Shown piece by piece: positions 49,831-58,208 of a stretch of 64,000 nt of DNA. The notes beneath the pieces were generated by a model. It was not told the DNA's origin. It saw only the letters and a program-made list of their open reading frames with translations, and did no database searches. A program made the position numbers and the translations under genes. The stretch comes from an uncultured Dysosmobacter sp. (lineage in GTDB: Bacteria; Bacillota; Clostridia; Oscillospirales; Oscillospiraceae): NCBI GenBank assembly GCA_934565855.1, contig CAKTIO010000005.1, positions 62,001 through 126,000 on the forward strand. Reading direction: 5' to 3'. The stretch's first letter is position 1; the number at the start of each line of letters is the position of its first letter.

Positions 49831-50262
49831 TGTCCGTTGTAAAGTGAAAGGAGGTTTTAGAGCAAATGATTTATTTGCCGCAGGAGCACCGAAGCTTGCA
49901 ATATTTGCCGATCTTTTTATGGAAGTTTGGGACAAAACCGATCTCTGATTCACTTAGTTAGATAGAGGGGCTATCAGGGACAGCAAAAAAATTTTGAAAA
50001 GGGTGCCAAGTTTTCAGGAAAAAATGTCCGTTGTAAAGTAGAGAGGAAACGCCTGCGAGACAAAACCGTGACGCTCCGGTTTATTCTGTCCGTTGAATAG
50101 TGAAAGGACCTTTTGGAGCAAAAGCACAGGTCTTGCTTCTCGACCCTCAAAACTTTTTTCGGAAAAAGCCCGAAAAAGTGTCCGTTGGTTATATAGAGAG
50201 GAAAACATTTTTCTCTCGGCCCCTGTTTTTCTCTTGAAAATTGTCCGTTGTAAAGTGAAAGG
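49831..50262 (+). repeat. Repeat cluster B: five copies of the 21-bp element
   Basis: Copies start at 49831, 50025, 50087, 50179 and 50242. Three close pairs are 62, 92 and 63 bases apart. The core TGTCCGTTG is invariant; the tail varies between GTGAAAGG, TAGAGAGG and TAGTGAAAGG. The flank at 49926-49970 also resembles cluster A at 45708-45750. The gene-free stretch 49746-50326 holds nothing else I can name. Confidence 0.75.
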
Positions 50263-50326
50263 CAAACAGTTTCGCTTCCAAGCCGTCCTTCAAACAAAGT
50301 TTTTCAAAATTGAAAGGAGAACCACC

Positions 50327-50593
50327 ATGATCACTTACCACAACCGTACCCGCATGACCGCCGTCCCCACAGAACTGCTGCAAGATACCTGCCTCTCGGT
50401 TGAGGCAAAAGGCTTCGCCGCAATCCTCTACGCCCTTGGCGATGAAGGCGTTGAGCTGTCGGAGCTGGCCTGTCAGCTGAGCATGCCGGAGGAAAGAATT
50501 TTCGATGTCCTCAAAGAGCTTGACGACACGGAATATCTGCGAATCCGGAAGGAGGGCGACGATGAGTTCTGTCTGGAACTGAGGGGGAAGTAA
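50327..50593 (+). CDS. Small winged-helix protein ahead of the second mobC
   Basis: An 88-residue protein with a probable winged helix (AKGFAAILYALGDEGVELSE, CQLSMPEERIFDVLKELDDT). It resembles the helper wHTH proteins seen in Clostridia mobile elements; the function is unknown. AAAGGAGA precedes ATG 50327, and mobC starts 3 bases after its stop. Confidence 0.7.
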   Translation: MITYHNRTRMTAVPTELLQDTCLSVEAKGFAAILYALGDEGVELSELACQLSMPEERIFDVLKELDDTEYLRIRKEGDDEFCLELRGK

Positions 50594-50596
50594 CAC

Positions 50597-50926
50597 ATGC
50601 CGGACCGCATACGACCCATCCGTAAGGAAATCTGCCTGAACGAGCAGGAGTTAAACCTTATCCAGCACAAGATGCGCCAGCTGGGAACGCACAACTTCGG
50701 CGCGTATGCCCGCAAGATGCTCATCGACGGCTACATCATCAAGGTAGATTACACCGAGCAGAAGAAGCTGGCCGCTGCCGTCAGCCGCGCAACCTCAAAC
50801 ATCAATCAGATTTGCCGCCGCATCAACAGCACCAGGCGCGTTTACGAGGATGACGTTGCCGAGCTGAAAACACGGCAAGCGGAAATTTGGGAGCTGCTGA
50901 AAATGCGGCAGAGAGACGAGCTTTGA
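50597..50926 (+). CDS. mobC: MobC-like relaxosome accessory protein, copy 2
   Basis: 109 residues, the same length as the copy at 45829 and nearly identical through residues 3-68 (LNLIQHKMRQLGTHNFGAYA shared exactly). Differences cluster after NSTR in the C-terminal helix. The pair shows that a repeat-mobC-repA module was duplicated or acquired twice. No relaxase follows here either. Confidence 0.85.
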   Translation: MPDRIRPIRKEICLNEQELNLIQHKMRQLGTHNFGAYARKMLIDGYIIKVDYTEQKKLAAAVSRATSNINQICRRINSTRRVYEDDVAELKTRQAEIWELLKMRQRDEL

Positions 50927-51100
50927 CCACAACGGGCTTTTCCATGTGTGGGTTTTCCGTTACCGGCTTTTCAGGCAGTGGGCAAGTTGACGCTCCAGAG
51001 CGTTCCGAAACTGGATTTCAGGACGCCGGTTCCTGTGACGTTCATCGGGGCTGAAAATCATCCTCTAATCAATAAGAAAGAAATCAACTCTCAAGAGAAT

Positions 51101-51145
51101 CATCCATCAATCCAATCAATACAAAAATGGATGGATTGATGGATG
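51101..51145 (+). repeat. 14-bp inverted repeat upstream of repA copy 2
   Basis: CATCCATCAATCCA (51101-51114) and its exact complement (51132-51145) with a 17-base spacer, ending 14 bases before the repA start. It could be an operator or part of a replication origin. Confidence 0.65.
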
Positions 51146-51159
51146 GGATAGGAGGTCAG

Positions 51160-51546
51160 ATGAAAACATTTTGTAAGTTTACAACCGGCAGTCCGGCAGC
51201 GTCCTATGTGCCGCTTCCAAGGTTTCTTCTGCAAGACGAAACTCTGTGCGACATCAGCAACGACGCCAAGGTGCTCTATGCACTTCTGCTGGACAGAGCC
51301 AGCATCTCCCGGCAGAACGGCTATGTCGAGACGGACGGTACCATCCGTCTCTACTTCACCTTGGAGCAGGCACAGATCAAGCTCCACCGCAGCCGCCAAA
51401 GTGCCACGCGGATCTTCCGGGAGCTGGAATACAGCGGTCTGATTATCCGCCGCAAGCAGGGTTTGGGCAAGCCCGCCCTCATCACGCTGAACTACCCGGC
51501 GGATGCAAAACTCATCACTAAGGAGGACGAAAATGCACAAGCCTGA
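51160..51546 (+). CDS. repA: RepA_N-type replication initiator-like protein, copy 2
   Basis: A 128-residue protein with the RepA N-terminal pattern SYVPLPRFLLQDETL, NDAKVLYALLLDRASISRQNG and the winged-helix part HRSRQSATRIFRELEYSGLI. It is intact but short, ending where copy 1 goes on to the DnaD-like tail. AGGAGG lies 4-5 bases before ATG 51160, and the 14-bp inverted repeat is directly upstream. Its end overlaps the VLP gene by 14 bases. Confidence 0.78.
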   Translation: MKTFCKFTTGSPAASYVPLPRFLLQDETLCDISNDAKVLYALLLDRASISRQNGYVETDGTIRLYFTLEQAQIKLHRSRQSATRIFRELEYSGLIIRRKQGLGKPALITLNYPADAKLITKEDENAQA

Positions 51547-51916
51547 TCCCATTGAGCGCCTGCCGGACGGGATGCTTTTTCGCCTGACACCGGGACAAAT
51601 GCGCAGTGTACGGAAGCTGGTAAAACGCTGCTGCAACTATCTGGACGGCGATTGCCTGCCGTTGGATGGGCCCTGCCCACAAACAATCTCACGCAGCCTG
51701 CTCTGTCGCTGGTTTCGTCATGCTGTACTGCCGGAGCAGCCGAAGCTGGAGCAAGCCATTCTTAATCCAAAGAAGCTGCACCGCTGCGTGGTCTGCGGCA
51801 AGGGCTTCCTTGCCCGCTCCGGTCGGGCGAAATACTGCCCAATCTGTGCAAAGGATGTTCATCGCCAGCAGAAAGCAAAATCCGCCCGCAAACGGCGGTC
51901 CGGCGTAGACAATTAG
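51533..51916 (+). CDS. Cysteine-rich VLP domain protein
   Basis: A 127-residue protein of the family named for its conserved Cys and VLP residues: RKLVKRCCNYLDGDCLPLD, CRWFRHAVLPEQP, and a C-terminal zinc-ribbon-like CVVCGKGFLA with YCPICAKD. Common in Clostridia integrative conjugative elements; the role is unknown. AGGAGG precedes ATG 51533, within the end of repA. Confidence 0.85.
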   Translation: MHKPDPIERLPDGMLFRLTPGQMRSVRKLVKRCCNYLDGDCLPLDGPCPQTISRSLLCRWFRHAVLPEQPKLEQAILNPKKLHRCVVCGKGFLARSGRAKYCPICAKDVHRQQKAKSARKRRSGVDN

Positions 51917-52043
51917 GCGTTGAAAAAGCCAGTGTTTTCAAGGCTTTCCGAACCGCAAATCATGCGGGACAGTACGATTTCCCCCGCACATCACAAACGC
52001 ACTCTCTATTTGTCTACATATCCATTGTGAAAGGAGACCTTCA

Positions 52044-52247
52044 ATGACCAATACATCTGCCGTTCCGATTCACCTGAAAATGACGCTGACCACCAAAGAG
52101 GCGGCGGAATACAGCAATATCGGCATCAACAAAATTGACAGTATGCTGAGAACGCCTAACTGCCCGTTTGTGCTTTTCGTTGGCACAAAGAAACTGGTCA
52201 AGCGAAAGGAATTTGAACAATACATCAGCCAAAAGCTGGTTATCTAA
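52044..52247 (+). CDS. xis: Excisionase (Xis)
   Basis: A 67-residue Tn916-Xis-like winged-helix protein (LTTKEAAEYSNIGINKIDSML, then FVLFVGTKKLVKRKEFEQYI). It directs integrase toward excision. AAAGGAG stands before ATG 52044, in a degenerate copy of the 21-bp repeat (TATCCATTGTGAAAGG). It lies 105 bases before int. Confidence 0.85.
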   Translation: MTNTSAVPIHLKMTLTTKEAAEYSNIGINKIDSMLRTPNCPFVLFVGTKKLVKRKEFEQYISQKLVI

Positions 52248-52275
52248 CGGCAAAAGATTATTTGCAAAAAACAGC

Positions 52276-52304
52276 TTGAGGGGAAAGAGCTTATCTGTTA
52301 TAAT
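52276..52304 (+). promoter_or_regulatory. Promoter of int
   Basis: TTGAGG (52276-52281), 17 bases, TATAAT (52299-52304). GAGGGGAAAGAGC over the -35 and GCTCTTTTCCCTC in the leader form an inverted repeat with one mismatch. Confidence 0.65.
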
Positions 52305-52352
52305 TACGTTGTTGCAGTAGGCTCTTTTCCCTCTGCGGGAAAGGAGTACACA

Positions 52353-53561
52353 ATGGGCAAAAACCTGAAAGGTAAAGAATGTGGTAAGGGTATCTACCAA
52401 AGAAAGGACGGGTTATATCACGCACGCTTTGTAGACAAAGCAGGAAAGCGGCACGAAAAATATTTCCAGACGGTTCCCGAAGCGCGTAACTGGATTGAAG
52501 AAGCGAAGTATGCAGACAAGCACGAAGACGTGTTTGTTCCATCGGACACGACCGTTGACGCATGGTTTTCATTTTGGATTGAGAACATTGTAGGTGATTT
52601 GGCTCCCAACACGCTGAGGAATTATCGGGAGCGATACAAGCAGAATATTCAGCCCATCATCGGCAAAATGCTCCTTTCCGACGTAAAGCCAATGCACTGT
52701 AAAAAGGTGCTGCTGTCAATGGATGCAGATTATGCCGGGTCAACTATCCGTCAGACCTACATCACAATGGGAACCTTGTTTAAGGCGGCAAAAATGAACG
52801 ACCTGATTTATAAGCACCCGATGGATGGCGTTCGATACACAAAGCCTGTCCGTGCGGCAGATGACATTCACTTTCTCACCAGAGAGGAACAGCAGAAGTT
52901 CCTTGAAGCGGCGCGGCGTTCCCACAATTACAATCAATACGCTTTGATTTTGGAAACGGGTCTGCGTACCGGCGAGATGATCGGTTTGACATGGGATGCG
53001 ATTGATTTTGAGAACCGGACGCTGACGGTCAACAAAACACTGGAGTTCCGGCACAAGCAGCATTTCTGGCGTGCCGGTCCTCCGAAAACGCAGCAGAGCT
53101 ATCGCACCATTCCTTTGACGAATCGGGCTTTTGAAATCCTGAAAGAGATAAAAGCCGGGTGTTCCGAACGGAAGGAATCGCCGCTGCTCTCGCAGACACT
53201 GGAATATATGGACCGGAGAACGGGTGCAAGCTCCCGACTGGTCATGCGCGATCTTGTCTTTATCAACTGGCGTACCGGGGAACCGGCGAAAAACAGTTCC
53301 TATGATACCCACCTTTACAAGCTATGCGACGAAGCAGGAATTGAACGATTCTGTATGCACGCTTTACGCCATACTTACTCCACGCGGGCGATTGAAAGCG
53401 GTATGCAGCCGAAAGTTCTTCAAAAGCTGCTGGGTCATGCAAGCATAAAAACAACGATGGACAGATATGTCCACGTCACATCTGAATCCTTGGATCAGGC
53501 TGTGCGGCTATTTGAATCAAACAGGGTTTCCGATATAAAAGTCCATGCGGAAATGGCGTAA
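52353..53561 (+). CDS. int: Tyrosine recombinase / integrase (Tn916 Int type)
   Basis: A 402-residue integrase. The N-terminal arm-binding domain ([20 protein letters not shown]) is followed by a SAM-like core-binding domain ([13 protein letters not shown]) and the catalytic domain: Arg208 in [12 protein letters not shown], His336 and Arg339 in [10 protein letters not shown], His362 in [10 protein letters not shown] and nucleophile Tyr372 in DRYVHV. All residues needed for activity are present. AAAGGAG precedes ATG 52353. It is read toward the right attachment site, 76 bases away. Confidence 0.95.
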   Translation: MGKNLKGKECGKGIYQRKDGLYHARFVDKAGKRHEKYFQTVPEARNWIEEAKYADKHEDVFVPSDTTVDAWFSFWIENIVGDLAPNTLRNYRERYKQNIQPIIGKMLLSDVKPMHCKKVLLSMDADYAGSTIRQTYITMGTLFKAAKMNDLIYKHPMDGVRYTKPVRAADDIHFLTREEQQKFLEAARRSHNYNQYALILETGLRTGEMIGLTWDAIDFENRTLTVNKTLEFRHKQHFWRAGPPKTQQSYRTIPLTNRAFEILKEIKAGCSERKESPLLSQTLEYMDRRTGASSRLVMRDLVFINWRTGEPAKNSSYDTHLYKLCDEAGIERFCMHALRHTYSTRAIESGMQPKVLQKLLGHASIKTTMDRYVHVTSESLDQAVRLFESNRVSDIKVHAEMA

Positions 53562-53571
53562 AAATGGCGTA
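53550..53571 (+). repeat. Right-end integrase arm-site candidate
   Basis: Two tandem ATGGCGTA units with a 10-bp period, overlapping the int stop codon. It is the counterpart of 38529-38550. Confidence 0.5.
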
Positions 53572-53637
53572 AACCCAAAACGCCGGATCACGGAAACCCT
53601 TGATAAATCAAGACTTTTTAAGGAGATGTAGAGATAT

Positions 53638-53653
53638 ATGAAATTAGGTATCG
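53638..53653 (+). repeat. Right attachment site (attR core) at the ychF start
   Basis: ATGAAATTAGGTATCG, identical to 38388-38403, forms the first codons of the intact ychF gene. Confidence 0.85.
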
Positions 53654-54747
53654 TGGGACTGCCCAATGTGGGCAAGTCTACTCTGTTCAATGCCATTACC
53701 AACGCCGGTGCGGAAAGTGCCAACTATCCTTTCTGCACCATTGACCCCAATGTGGGTATGGTGGCAGTGCCGGATGAGCGGCTGGACAAGCTGGCAGAAA
53801 TTTATGAGCCGGACAAAAAGACCCCGGCAGTTATTGAATTTGTGGATATTGCGGGTTTGGTAAAGGGTGCCAGCCAGGGCGCCGGACTGGGCAACAAGTT
53901 CCTTGCCAACATCCGGGAAACGGATGCCATTGTCCATGTGGTGCGCTGCTTTGATGATGAGAATATCATGCATGTGGTGGCGGATGCAGGCACCAATGTG
54001 CCGGTAGATCCTCTGGGTGATATTGAGACCATTGACCTGGAATTGATCATGGCGGACCTGGAAATGGTAAACCGCCGTGTGGAGAAGGCGGCAAAGGCGG
54101 CAAAGGGCGACAAGAAGTTCCTGCATGAGGTAGAGGTGTTCAAGGCACTGGCGGAGCATCTGAACGCGGGAAAGTCCGCGCGGACCTTTGAGTGCTCCGA
54201 AGAGGATCAGGCGCTGATCGCCACCAGCGATCTGCTGAGCTTGAAGCCCATTATCTATGCAGCCAACACCGATGAGTATGGCTTTACCCATCTGGAGGAA
54301 AACCGCTATTACCAGCAGGTGAAGGAGCTGGCGGAAAAAGAGGGCGCACAGGTTCTGCCGATCTGTGCCAAGATGGAGCAGGATATCGCTGAGCTGGAGG
54401 GTGAAGAAAAACAGCTGTTCCTGGAGGAGCTGGGCGTGGAGGAGTCCGGTCTGGACCGCCTGATCAAGTGCAGCTACTCCCTGCTGGGACTGATTTCCTT
54501 CCTGACCTATGGAAAGGACGAGTGCCGTGCATGGACCATCAAGAAGGGAACCAAGGCACCCAAGGCTGCCGGAAAGATCCACACCGATATTGAGCGCGGC
54601 TTTATCCGCGCAGAGGTCATTGCCTTTGACGATATGATGAAATGCGGCAGCGTCAACGCGGCAAAGGAAAAGGGTCTGCTGCGCAGCGAGGGCAAGGAAT
54701 ATGTGGTGCAGGACGGAGATATGATTTATTTCCGCTTTAACGTGTAA
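53638..54747 (+). CDS. ychF: Redox-regulated ATPase/GTPase YchF (Obg family)
   Basis: A 369-residue P-loop ATPase of the Obg family that binds ribosomes. G1 is GLPNVGKST at residues 7-15, G3 is [10 protein letters not shown], the ATP-specifying NxxE-type region follows (YAANTDEYG), and the C-terminal TGS/DUF933 domain ends [13 protein letters not shown]. The coding region is complete, but its 5' flank is now element DNA: the ribosome site AAGGAG (12 bases upstream) belongs to the inserted element, and the native promoter is at 38190-38218. Confidence 0.96.
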   Translation: MKLGIVGLPNVGKSTLFNAITNAGAESANYPFCTIDPNVGMVAVPDERLDKLAEIYEPDKKTPAVIEFVDIAGLVKGASQGAGLGNKFLANIRETDAIVHVVRCFDDENIMHVVADAGTNVPVDPLGDIETIDLELIMADLEMVNRRVEKAAKAAKGDKKFLHEVEVFKALAEHLNAGKSARTFECSEEDQALIATSDLLSLKPIIYAANTDEYGFTHLEENRYYQQVKELAEKEGAQVLPICAKMEQDIAELEGEEKQLFLEELGVEESGLDRLIKCSYSLLGLISFLTYGKDECRAWTIKKGTKAPKAAGKIHTDIERGFIRAEVIAFDDMMKCGSVNAAKEKGLLRSEGKEYVVQDGDMIYFRFNV

Positions 54748-54762
54748 GAACAATAAGGGAAG

Positions 54763-54803
54763 AACAGGGGGACCCGGAGGACAGACCGGATTCCCCTGTT
54801 TTT
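54763..54803 (+). terminator. Terminator of ychF
   Basis: AACAGGGGGA pairs with TTCCCCTGTT across an 18-base loop and TTT follows. Confidence 0.65.
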
Positions 54804-54921
54804 GCCGTTTCGGTATCTTTTGGCAGGAATGGCGCATACTGTTTGGAGGATTGGGCGTATCTTGTCATTCCTGTGGAAACGTGATATAATCAACCATCAA
54901 AAATGACCAGGAGGCATACGG

Positions 54922-55380
54922 ATGGAAGCGTTTGCGGTAGAAGCCGCCGTATTGGCACAGGCGAAGGATATCATTGCGCAGGGTGCGCCCTGCGTATTCT
55001 TAGAGGAGGGTCGCATTGCAGCCCCGGGACAGGGAAAGGGCGTACAGCCCCTGCTGACAGCGCTGAGGGAGCAGCCGGAGCAGCTGCAAAAGCAAGCGGT
55101 TATTGATAAGATCGTGGGAAAAGCTGCCGCCATGCTGTGTGTGCTGGGTAGGGTGCGGGGCGTTTACGCCATGACGATCAGCCGCAGCGGCGCGGAGTAT
55201 CTGGCGGCGCACGGGCTCCCGTTTTCCTATGAGAAAATGGTGGAGTATATTGAGAACCGGACCGGAGACGGGATGTGTCCGATGGAAGCGGCGGTGCAGA
55301 CGCTTTCAGATCCGGAGGAGGGCGCTGCGGCGCTGCGGGAGACGCTGGCACGGCTGCGGGGACAGGCGCTGAAAACGTGA
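54922..55380 (+). CDS. DUF1893 domain protein
   Basis: A 152-residue protein of the DUF1893 family, related to cytidine-deaminase-like folds: AKDIIAQGAPCVFLEEGRI, then DKIVGKAAAMLCVLGRVRGVYA and ENRTGDGMCPMEAAV with conserved Cys. Enzymatic role unknown. AGGAGG precedes ATG 54922. It overlaps the next gene by four bases (GTGA). Confidence 0.85.
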   Translation: MEAFAVEAAVLAQAKDIIAQGAPCVFLEEGRIAAPGQGKGVQPLLTALREQPEQLQKQAVIDKIVGKAAAMLCVLGRVRGVYAMTISRSGAEYLAAHGLPFSYEKMVEYIENRTGDGMCPMEAAVQTLSDPEEGAAALRETLARLRGQALKT

Positions 55381-56273
55381 GACTTCACGGAAAAAGCAGG
55401 ACGCCGGTGAATTGGGATGCCCTGCCGGAAAACCGGTGGCTGCGGGGCGGCTGTCTGATGGTGCGGCGGTATCTGCGGCACGGCGTGTCCAGCCAGAGCG
55501 CGGCGCTGGCGTTTTACCTGCTGTTCACGATTTTCCCTCTGGTGATTTTCTTCAGCTCGCTGCTGGGTTTGCTGCATATTGAGTGGGGCGGTTTTTTTGA
55601 CATTGCACAACGGTTTTTCCCGGGAGACGTGTTGGCGTATTTACAGACGTATCTGGCGTATGTGCAGGAGAATTCCAGCGTGCGGCTGCTGCTGTTTGGA
55701 CTGTTTTTCTCTCTGTTTTTTCCCATGCGCGCCGCCAATTCGCTGATGCGGTCCGTTCGCACGGCGTATCGTCTGGGACCGCCCAGAACGCCCATACTGC
55801 AGCTGGTAAAAACGGCGCTGTTTACAGTGATGCTGCTGGTAACGATCATTTTGACGCTGGTGCTTCTGACCGTGGGCGAGTGGCTGCTGGGATACGCGGT
55901 GGCTCACTTCGGGCTGCCTGTAGCGGCTGCGGAGCTGTGGCAGCGGCTGCGGTTTCCGGCAATGGCGGTGCTGATGTATTTTGCCCTGTATTTTCTGTAC
56001 GCGCTGGCGCAGGATGAACGCCAGCCGCAGCGGAATTTTTTCCCCGGCGTGCTGGCTGCACTGATGGGCTGGATGGTCGTGTCGGTCTGCTATTCCCTCT
56101 ATGTGGAGAATCTGGCGGATTACTCTGTGCTGTACGGCTCACTGGGGACCGCCATTGTGCTGCTGATCTGGCTGTACCTTACGGCGATGATGCTCATTAT
56201 GGGGGCGGAGCTGAACGGCGTACTGATTTCTCTGCGCCGGGAGGCGGATGCCCGGGAAAAGGAAACTCATTGA
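55377..56273 (+). CDS. YihY/UPF0761 (BrkB-like) family membrane protein
   Basis: A 298-residue protein with six predicted membrane segments and the family motif SSQSAALAFYLLFTIFPLVIF near residues 38-58; the C-terminal part has YGSLGTAIVLLIWLYLTAMM, then ILMGAELNG-type sequence (MLIMGAELNGVL). The start is GTG 55377, overlapping the DUF1893 stop. The old virulence-factor label is not supported here; function unknown. Confidence 0.88.
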   Translation: MRLHGKSRTPVNWDALPENRWLRGGCLMVRRYLRHGVSSQSAALAFYLLFTIFPLVIFFSSLLGLLHIEWGGFFDIAQRFFPGDVLAYLQTYLAYVQENSSVRLLLFGLFFSLFFPMRAANSLMRSVRTAYRLGPPRTPILQLVKTALFTVMLLVTIILTLVLLTVGEWLLGYAVAHFGLPVAAAELWQRLRFPAMAVLMYFALYFLYALAQDERQPQRNFFPGVLAALMGWMVVSVCYSLYVENLADYSVLYGSLGTAIVLLIWLYLTAMMLIMGAELNGVLISLRREADAREKETH

Positions 56274-56312
56274 TTTTTTTGCCGACAGGCATGGAAAGGA
56301 TATGGTAATATC

Positions 56313-57551
56313 ATGGATGCTGCAAGAAATGAAAAGCTTCACGAGTACGCCCAGCTGCTGATTCAGGTGGGCTTGAATGTCCAGCGGGGGCAGACGCTGG
56401 TGATCTCCTGCCCGGTGGAGTGCGCCTGGTTTGCCAGAATGTGCGCGGAGGAGGCGTATCAGCGGGGCTGCCGGGAGGTCGTGATGAATTGGCATGACGA
56501 CACAATGGCACGGATGAAGTATCTTCACGCGGATCAGGCAATCTTTGACGAGGTCCCCCTGTGGCGGCGGCACTTCTTCAACGATTACGCGTTGGAGGGA
56601 GCGGCGTATCTCGCCATTTCCGCCAGCGATCCGGAGAACTTCAAGGGCGTGGAATCCAGCCGGATCGTCCGGGCACAGCAGGCATCCGGAAAGGCACTGC
56701 GGGACTTTGACCGTCTTCAGATGTGCTCCGGCTTCCCTTGGTGCATTGCCTCTATTCCCATCCCCTCCTGGGCAAAGGTGGTTTTCCCCAATGAGACGGA
56801 GGAGGCGGCAATGGACCGGCTGTGGGACGCGATCTTTGCCGCGGTGCGCATCACCGGAGACGGGACCTGTGTGTACCAATGGGAGAAGCATCTTGCCACG
56901 CTGGAGGAGCGGATGAATAAGCTGAATGAGCTGAACTTCAAGTCTCTGCATTACACCAACTCGCTGGGGACCGATCTGACGGTGGAGCTGCCGGAGGGAC
57001 ATATCTGGGAGGCTGGCAACGATGTAACGCTGTCCGGGCAGGAATTCATTGCCAATATTCCCACGGAAGAGCTGTTTACCTCTCCCTTGAAGACCGGTGT
57101 CAACGGCGTGGTATATTCTGCCGTGCCGCTGGTGAACGACGGCAATATCATCGACCGCTTCCACTTTGTGGTGAAGGACGGAAGAATTGTAGAGGCACAC
57201 GCGGAAAAGGGCGAGGAGTTTTTAAAGGCAGCGATCACAGTAGACGAGGGTGCCAGCTACTTTGGCGAGGTGGCACTGGTGCCGTATGACAGTCCCATTT
57301 CCAACCAGAAGATCCTGTACTACAATACACTATTTGATGAAAATGCCGCCTGCCATATTGCCTTCGGTGAAGCGTACCCCTGTCTGAAGGGCGGTCAGAA
57401 GATGACGAAGGAGGAGCTGAAAGCCCGGGGACTGAACGACTCCATCACCCATGTGGATTTCATGGTGGGTACCAGCGACCTGTCCATTGTAGGCACAACG
57501 CATGACGGACAGGAGATTCCGGTGTTTGTCAACGGAAACTTTGCAATTTGA
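56313..57551 (+). CDS. M29 family aminopeptidase (AmpS/AmpT-like metallopeptidase)
   Basis: A 412-residue cytosolic dimetal aminopeptidase. Metal ligands of the M29 family are visible: Glu in NIPTEELFTSP, Glu in YFGEVALVP, His in ENAACHIAFGEAYP, and His/Asp in ITHVDFMVGTSDLSI. It removes N-terminal residues from peptides. The ribosome site (AAAGGA, about 12 bases upstream) is weak. It lies 39 bases after yihY, likely in one transcript with DUF1893 and the carbonic anhydrase gene. Confidence 0.93.
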   Translation: MDAARNEKLHEYAQLLIQVGLNVQRGQTLVISCPVECAWFARMCAEEAYQRGCREVVMNWHDDTMARMKYLHADQAIFDEVPLWRRHFFNDYALEGAAYLAISASDPENFKGVESSRIVRAQQASGKALRDFDRLQMCSGFPWCIASIPIPSWAKVVFPNETEEAAMDRLWDAIFAAVRITGDGTCVYQWEKHLATLEERMNKLNELNFKSLHYTNSLGTDLTVELPEGHIWEAGNDVTLSGQEFIANIPTEELFTSPLKTGVNGVVYSAVPLVNDGNIIDRFHFVVKDGRIVEAHAEKGEEFLKAAITVDEGASYFGEVALVPYDSPISNQKILYYNTLFDENAACHIAFGEAYPCLKGGQKMTKEELKARGLNDSITHVDFMVGTSDLSIVGTTHDGQEIPVFVNGNFAI

Positions 57552-57580
57552 CAGCGGTGCTGTGAAAAGAGGAAACCAAC

Positions 57581-58069
57581 ATGGCATATACAAAAAGAGC
57601 GACGGATGAAGAGGTGCTGATTGCCGAGGGTGCGGTGGTCGTGGGCGATGTGACGCTGGGAAAGGGCGTCAGTGTCTGGTACAACGCTGTGCTGCGGGGA
57701 GACCAGGGTGCGATTGTAATTGGTGAGGATACCAATATTCAGGAGTGCGCCATTCTGCATGAGGGGACGACCGTAGGACGGGGATGCACCATCGGACACG
57801 CTGCCATCGTTCACGGCTGCACGGTGGGAGACAACACGCTGATCGGAATGGGCGCGGTCATTCTCACCGGTGCAAAAATCGGCAGGAACTGCATTGTCGG
57901 CGCGGGAGCGCTGGTGACAGGCAAGACGGTGGTGCCGGATGGCTCCATGGTATTGGGCAGCCCGGCAAAGGTGGTCCGTCTGCTGACAGAGCAGGAGATC
58001 GCGCTGAATGAAGAATCCCGGGAGGAGTATCTGGAATTTGCCAGAATGTACCGCCGGGGACATCTGTAA
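57581..58069 (+). CDS. Gamma-class carbonic anhydrase family protein
   Basis: A 162-residue left-handed beta-helix protein of hexapeptide repeats. The three zinc-ligand His are visible in AILHEGTTVG and TIGHAAIVHGCTVG, and the RGDQGAIVIGEDTNIQ segment is typical. Many members of this YrdA/CaiE-like branch have not been shown to hydrate CO2, so activity is tentative. GAGG lies upstream of ATG 57581. Confidence 0.93.
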   Translation: MAYTKRATDEEVLIAEGAVVVGDVTLGKGVSVWYNAVLRGDQGAIVIGEDTNIQECAILHEGTTVGRGCTIGHAAIVHGCTVGDNTLIGMGAVILTGAKIGRNCIVGAGALVTGKTVVPDGSMVLGSPAKVVRLLTEQEIALNEESREEYLEFARMYRRGHL

Positions 58070-58078
58070 GAAGCAGGG

Positions 58079-58112
58079 AAAAGAAGTCCGCTATGCGGAC
58101 TTCTTTTTTATT
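58079..58112 (+). terminator. Terminator after the carbonic anhydrase gene
   Basis: AAAAGAAGTCCGC, loop TAT, GCGGACTTCTTTTTT. Confidence 0.93.
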
Positions 58113-58208
58113 TTTTCCACTTGAGAAATTTTATAGTATCCGCTATACTCTCTTGCAGTTCCTGCTGTGCAGGGACGAATTCAGACTAATCAAAAGGAGC
58201 CTCCTTTT

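Larger units (their letters stand above)
38388..53653. mobile_element. Integrative (probably mobilizable) element inserted at the 5' end of ychF
   Basis: It is bounded by a 16-bp direct repeat. A tyrosine integrase and xis sit at the right end, facing the right attachment site. Cargo: a DUF4143 ATPase, a TIR/TIGR02391 pair, a decayed type III restriction-modification locus, and a flavodoxin/lipoprotein/DUF4405 set. Mobility genes are mobC-like (two copies), repA-like (two copies) and a cysteine-rich VLP gene. I see no relaxase, VirB4, VirD4 or other conjugation genes, so transfer would need a helper. Confidence 0.85.

Noticed and set aside
45471..50262. The 21-bp repeat clusters as a CRISPR array
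   Set aside because: Spacing is irregular (55 to 194 bases), copies are degenerate and show no consistent spacer length, and no cas genes are present.
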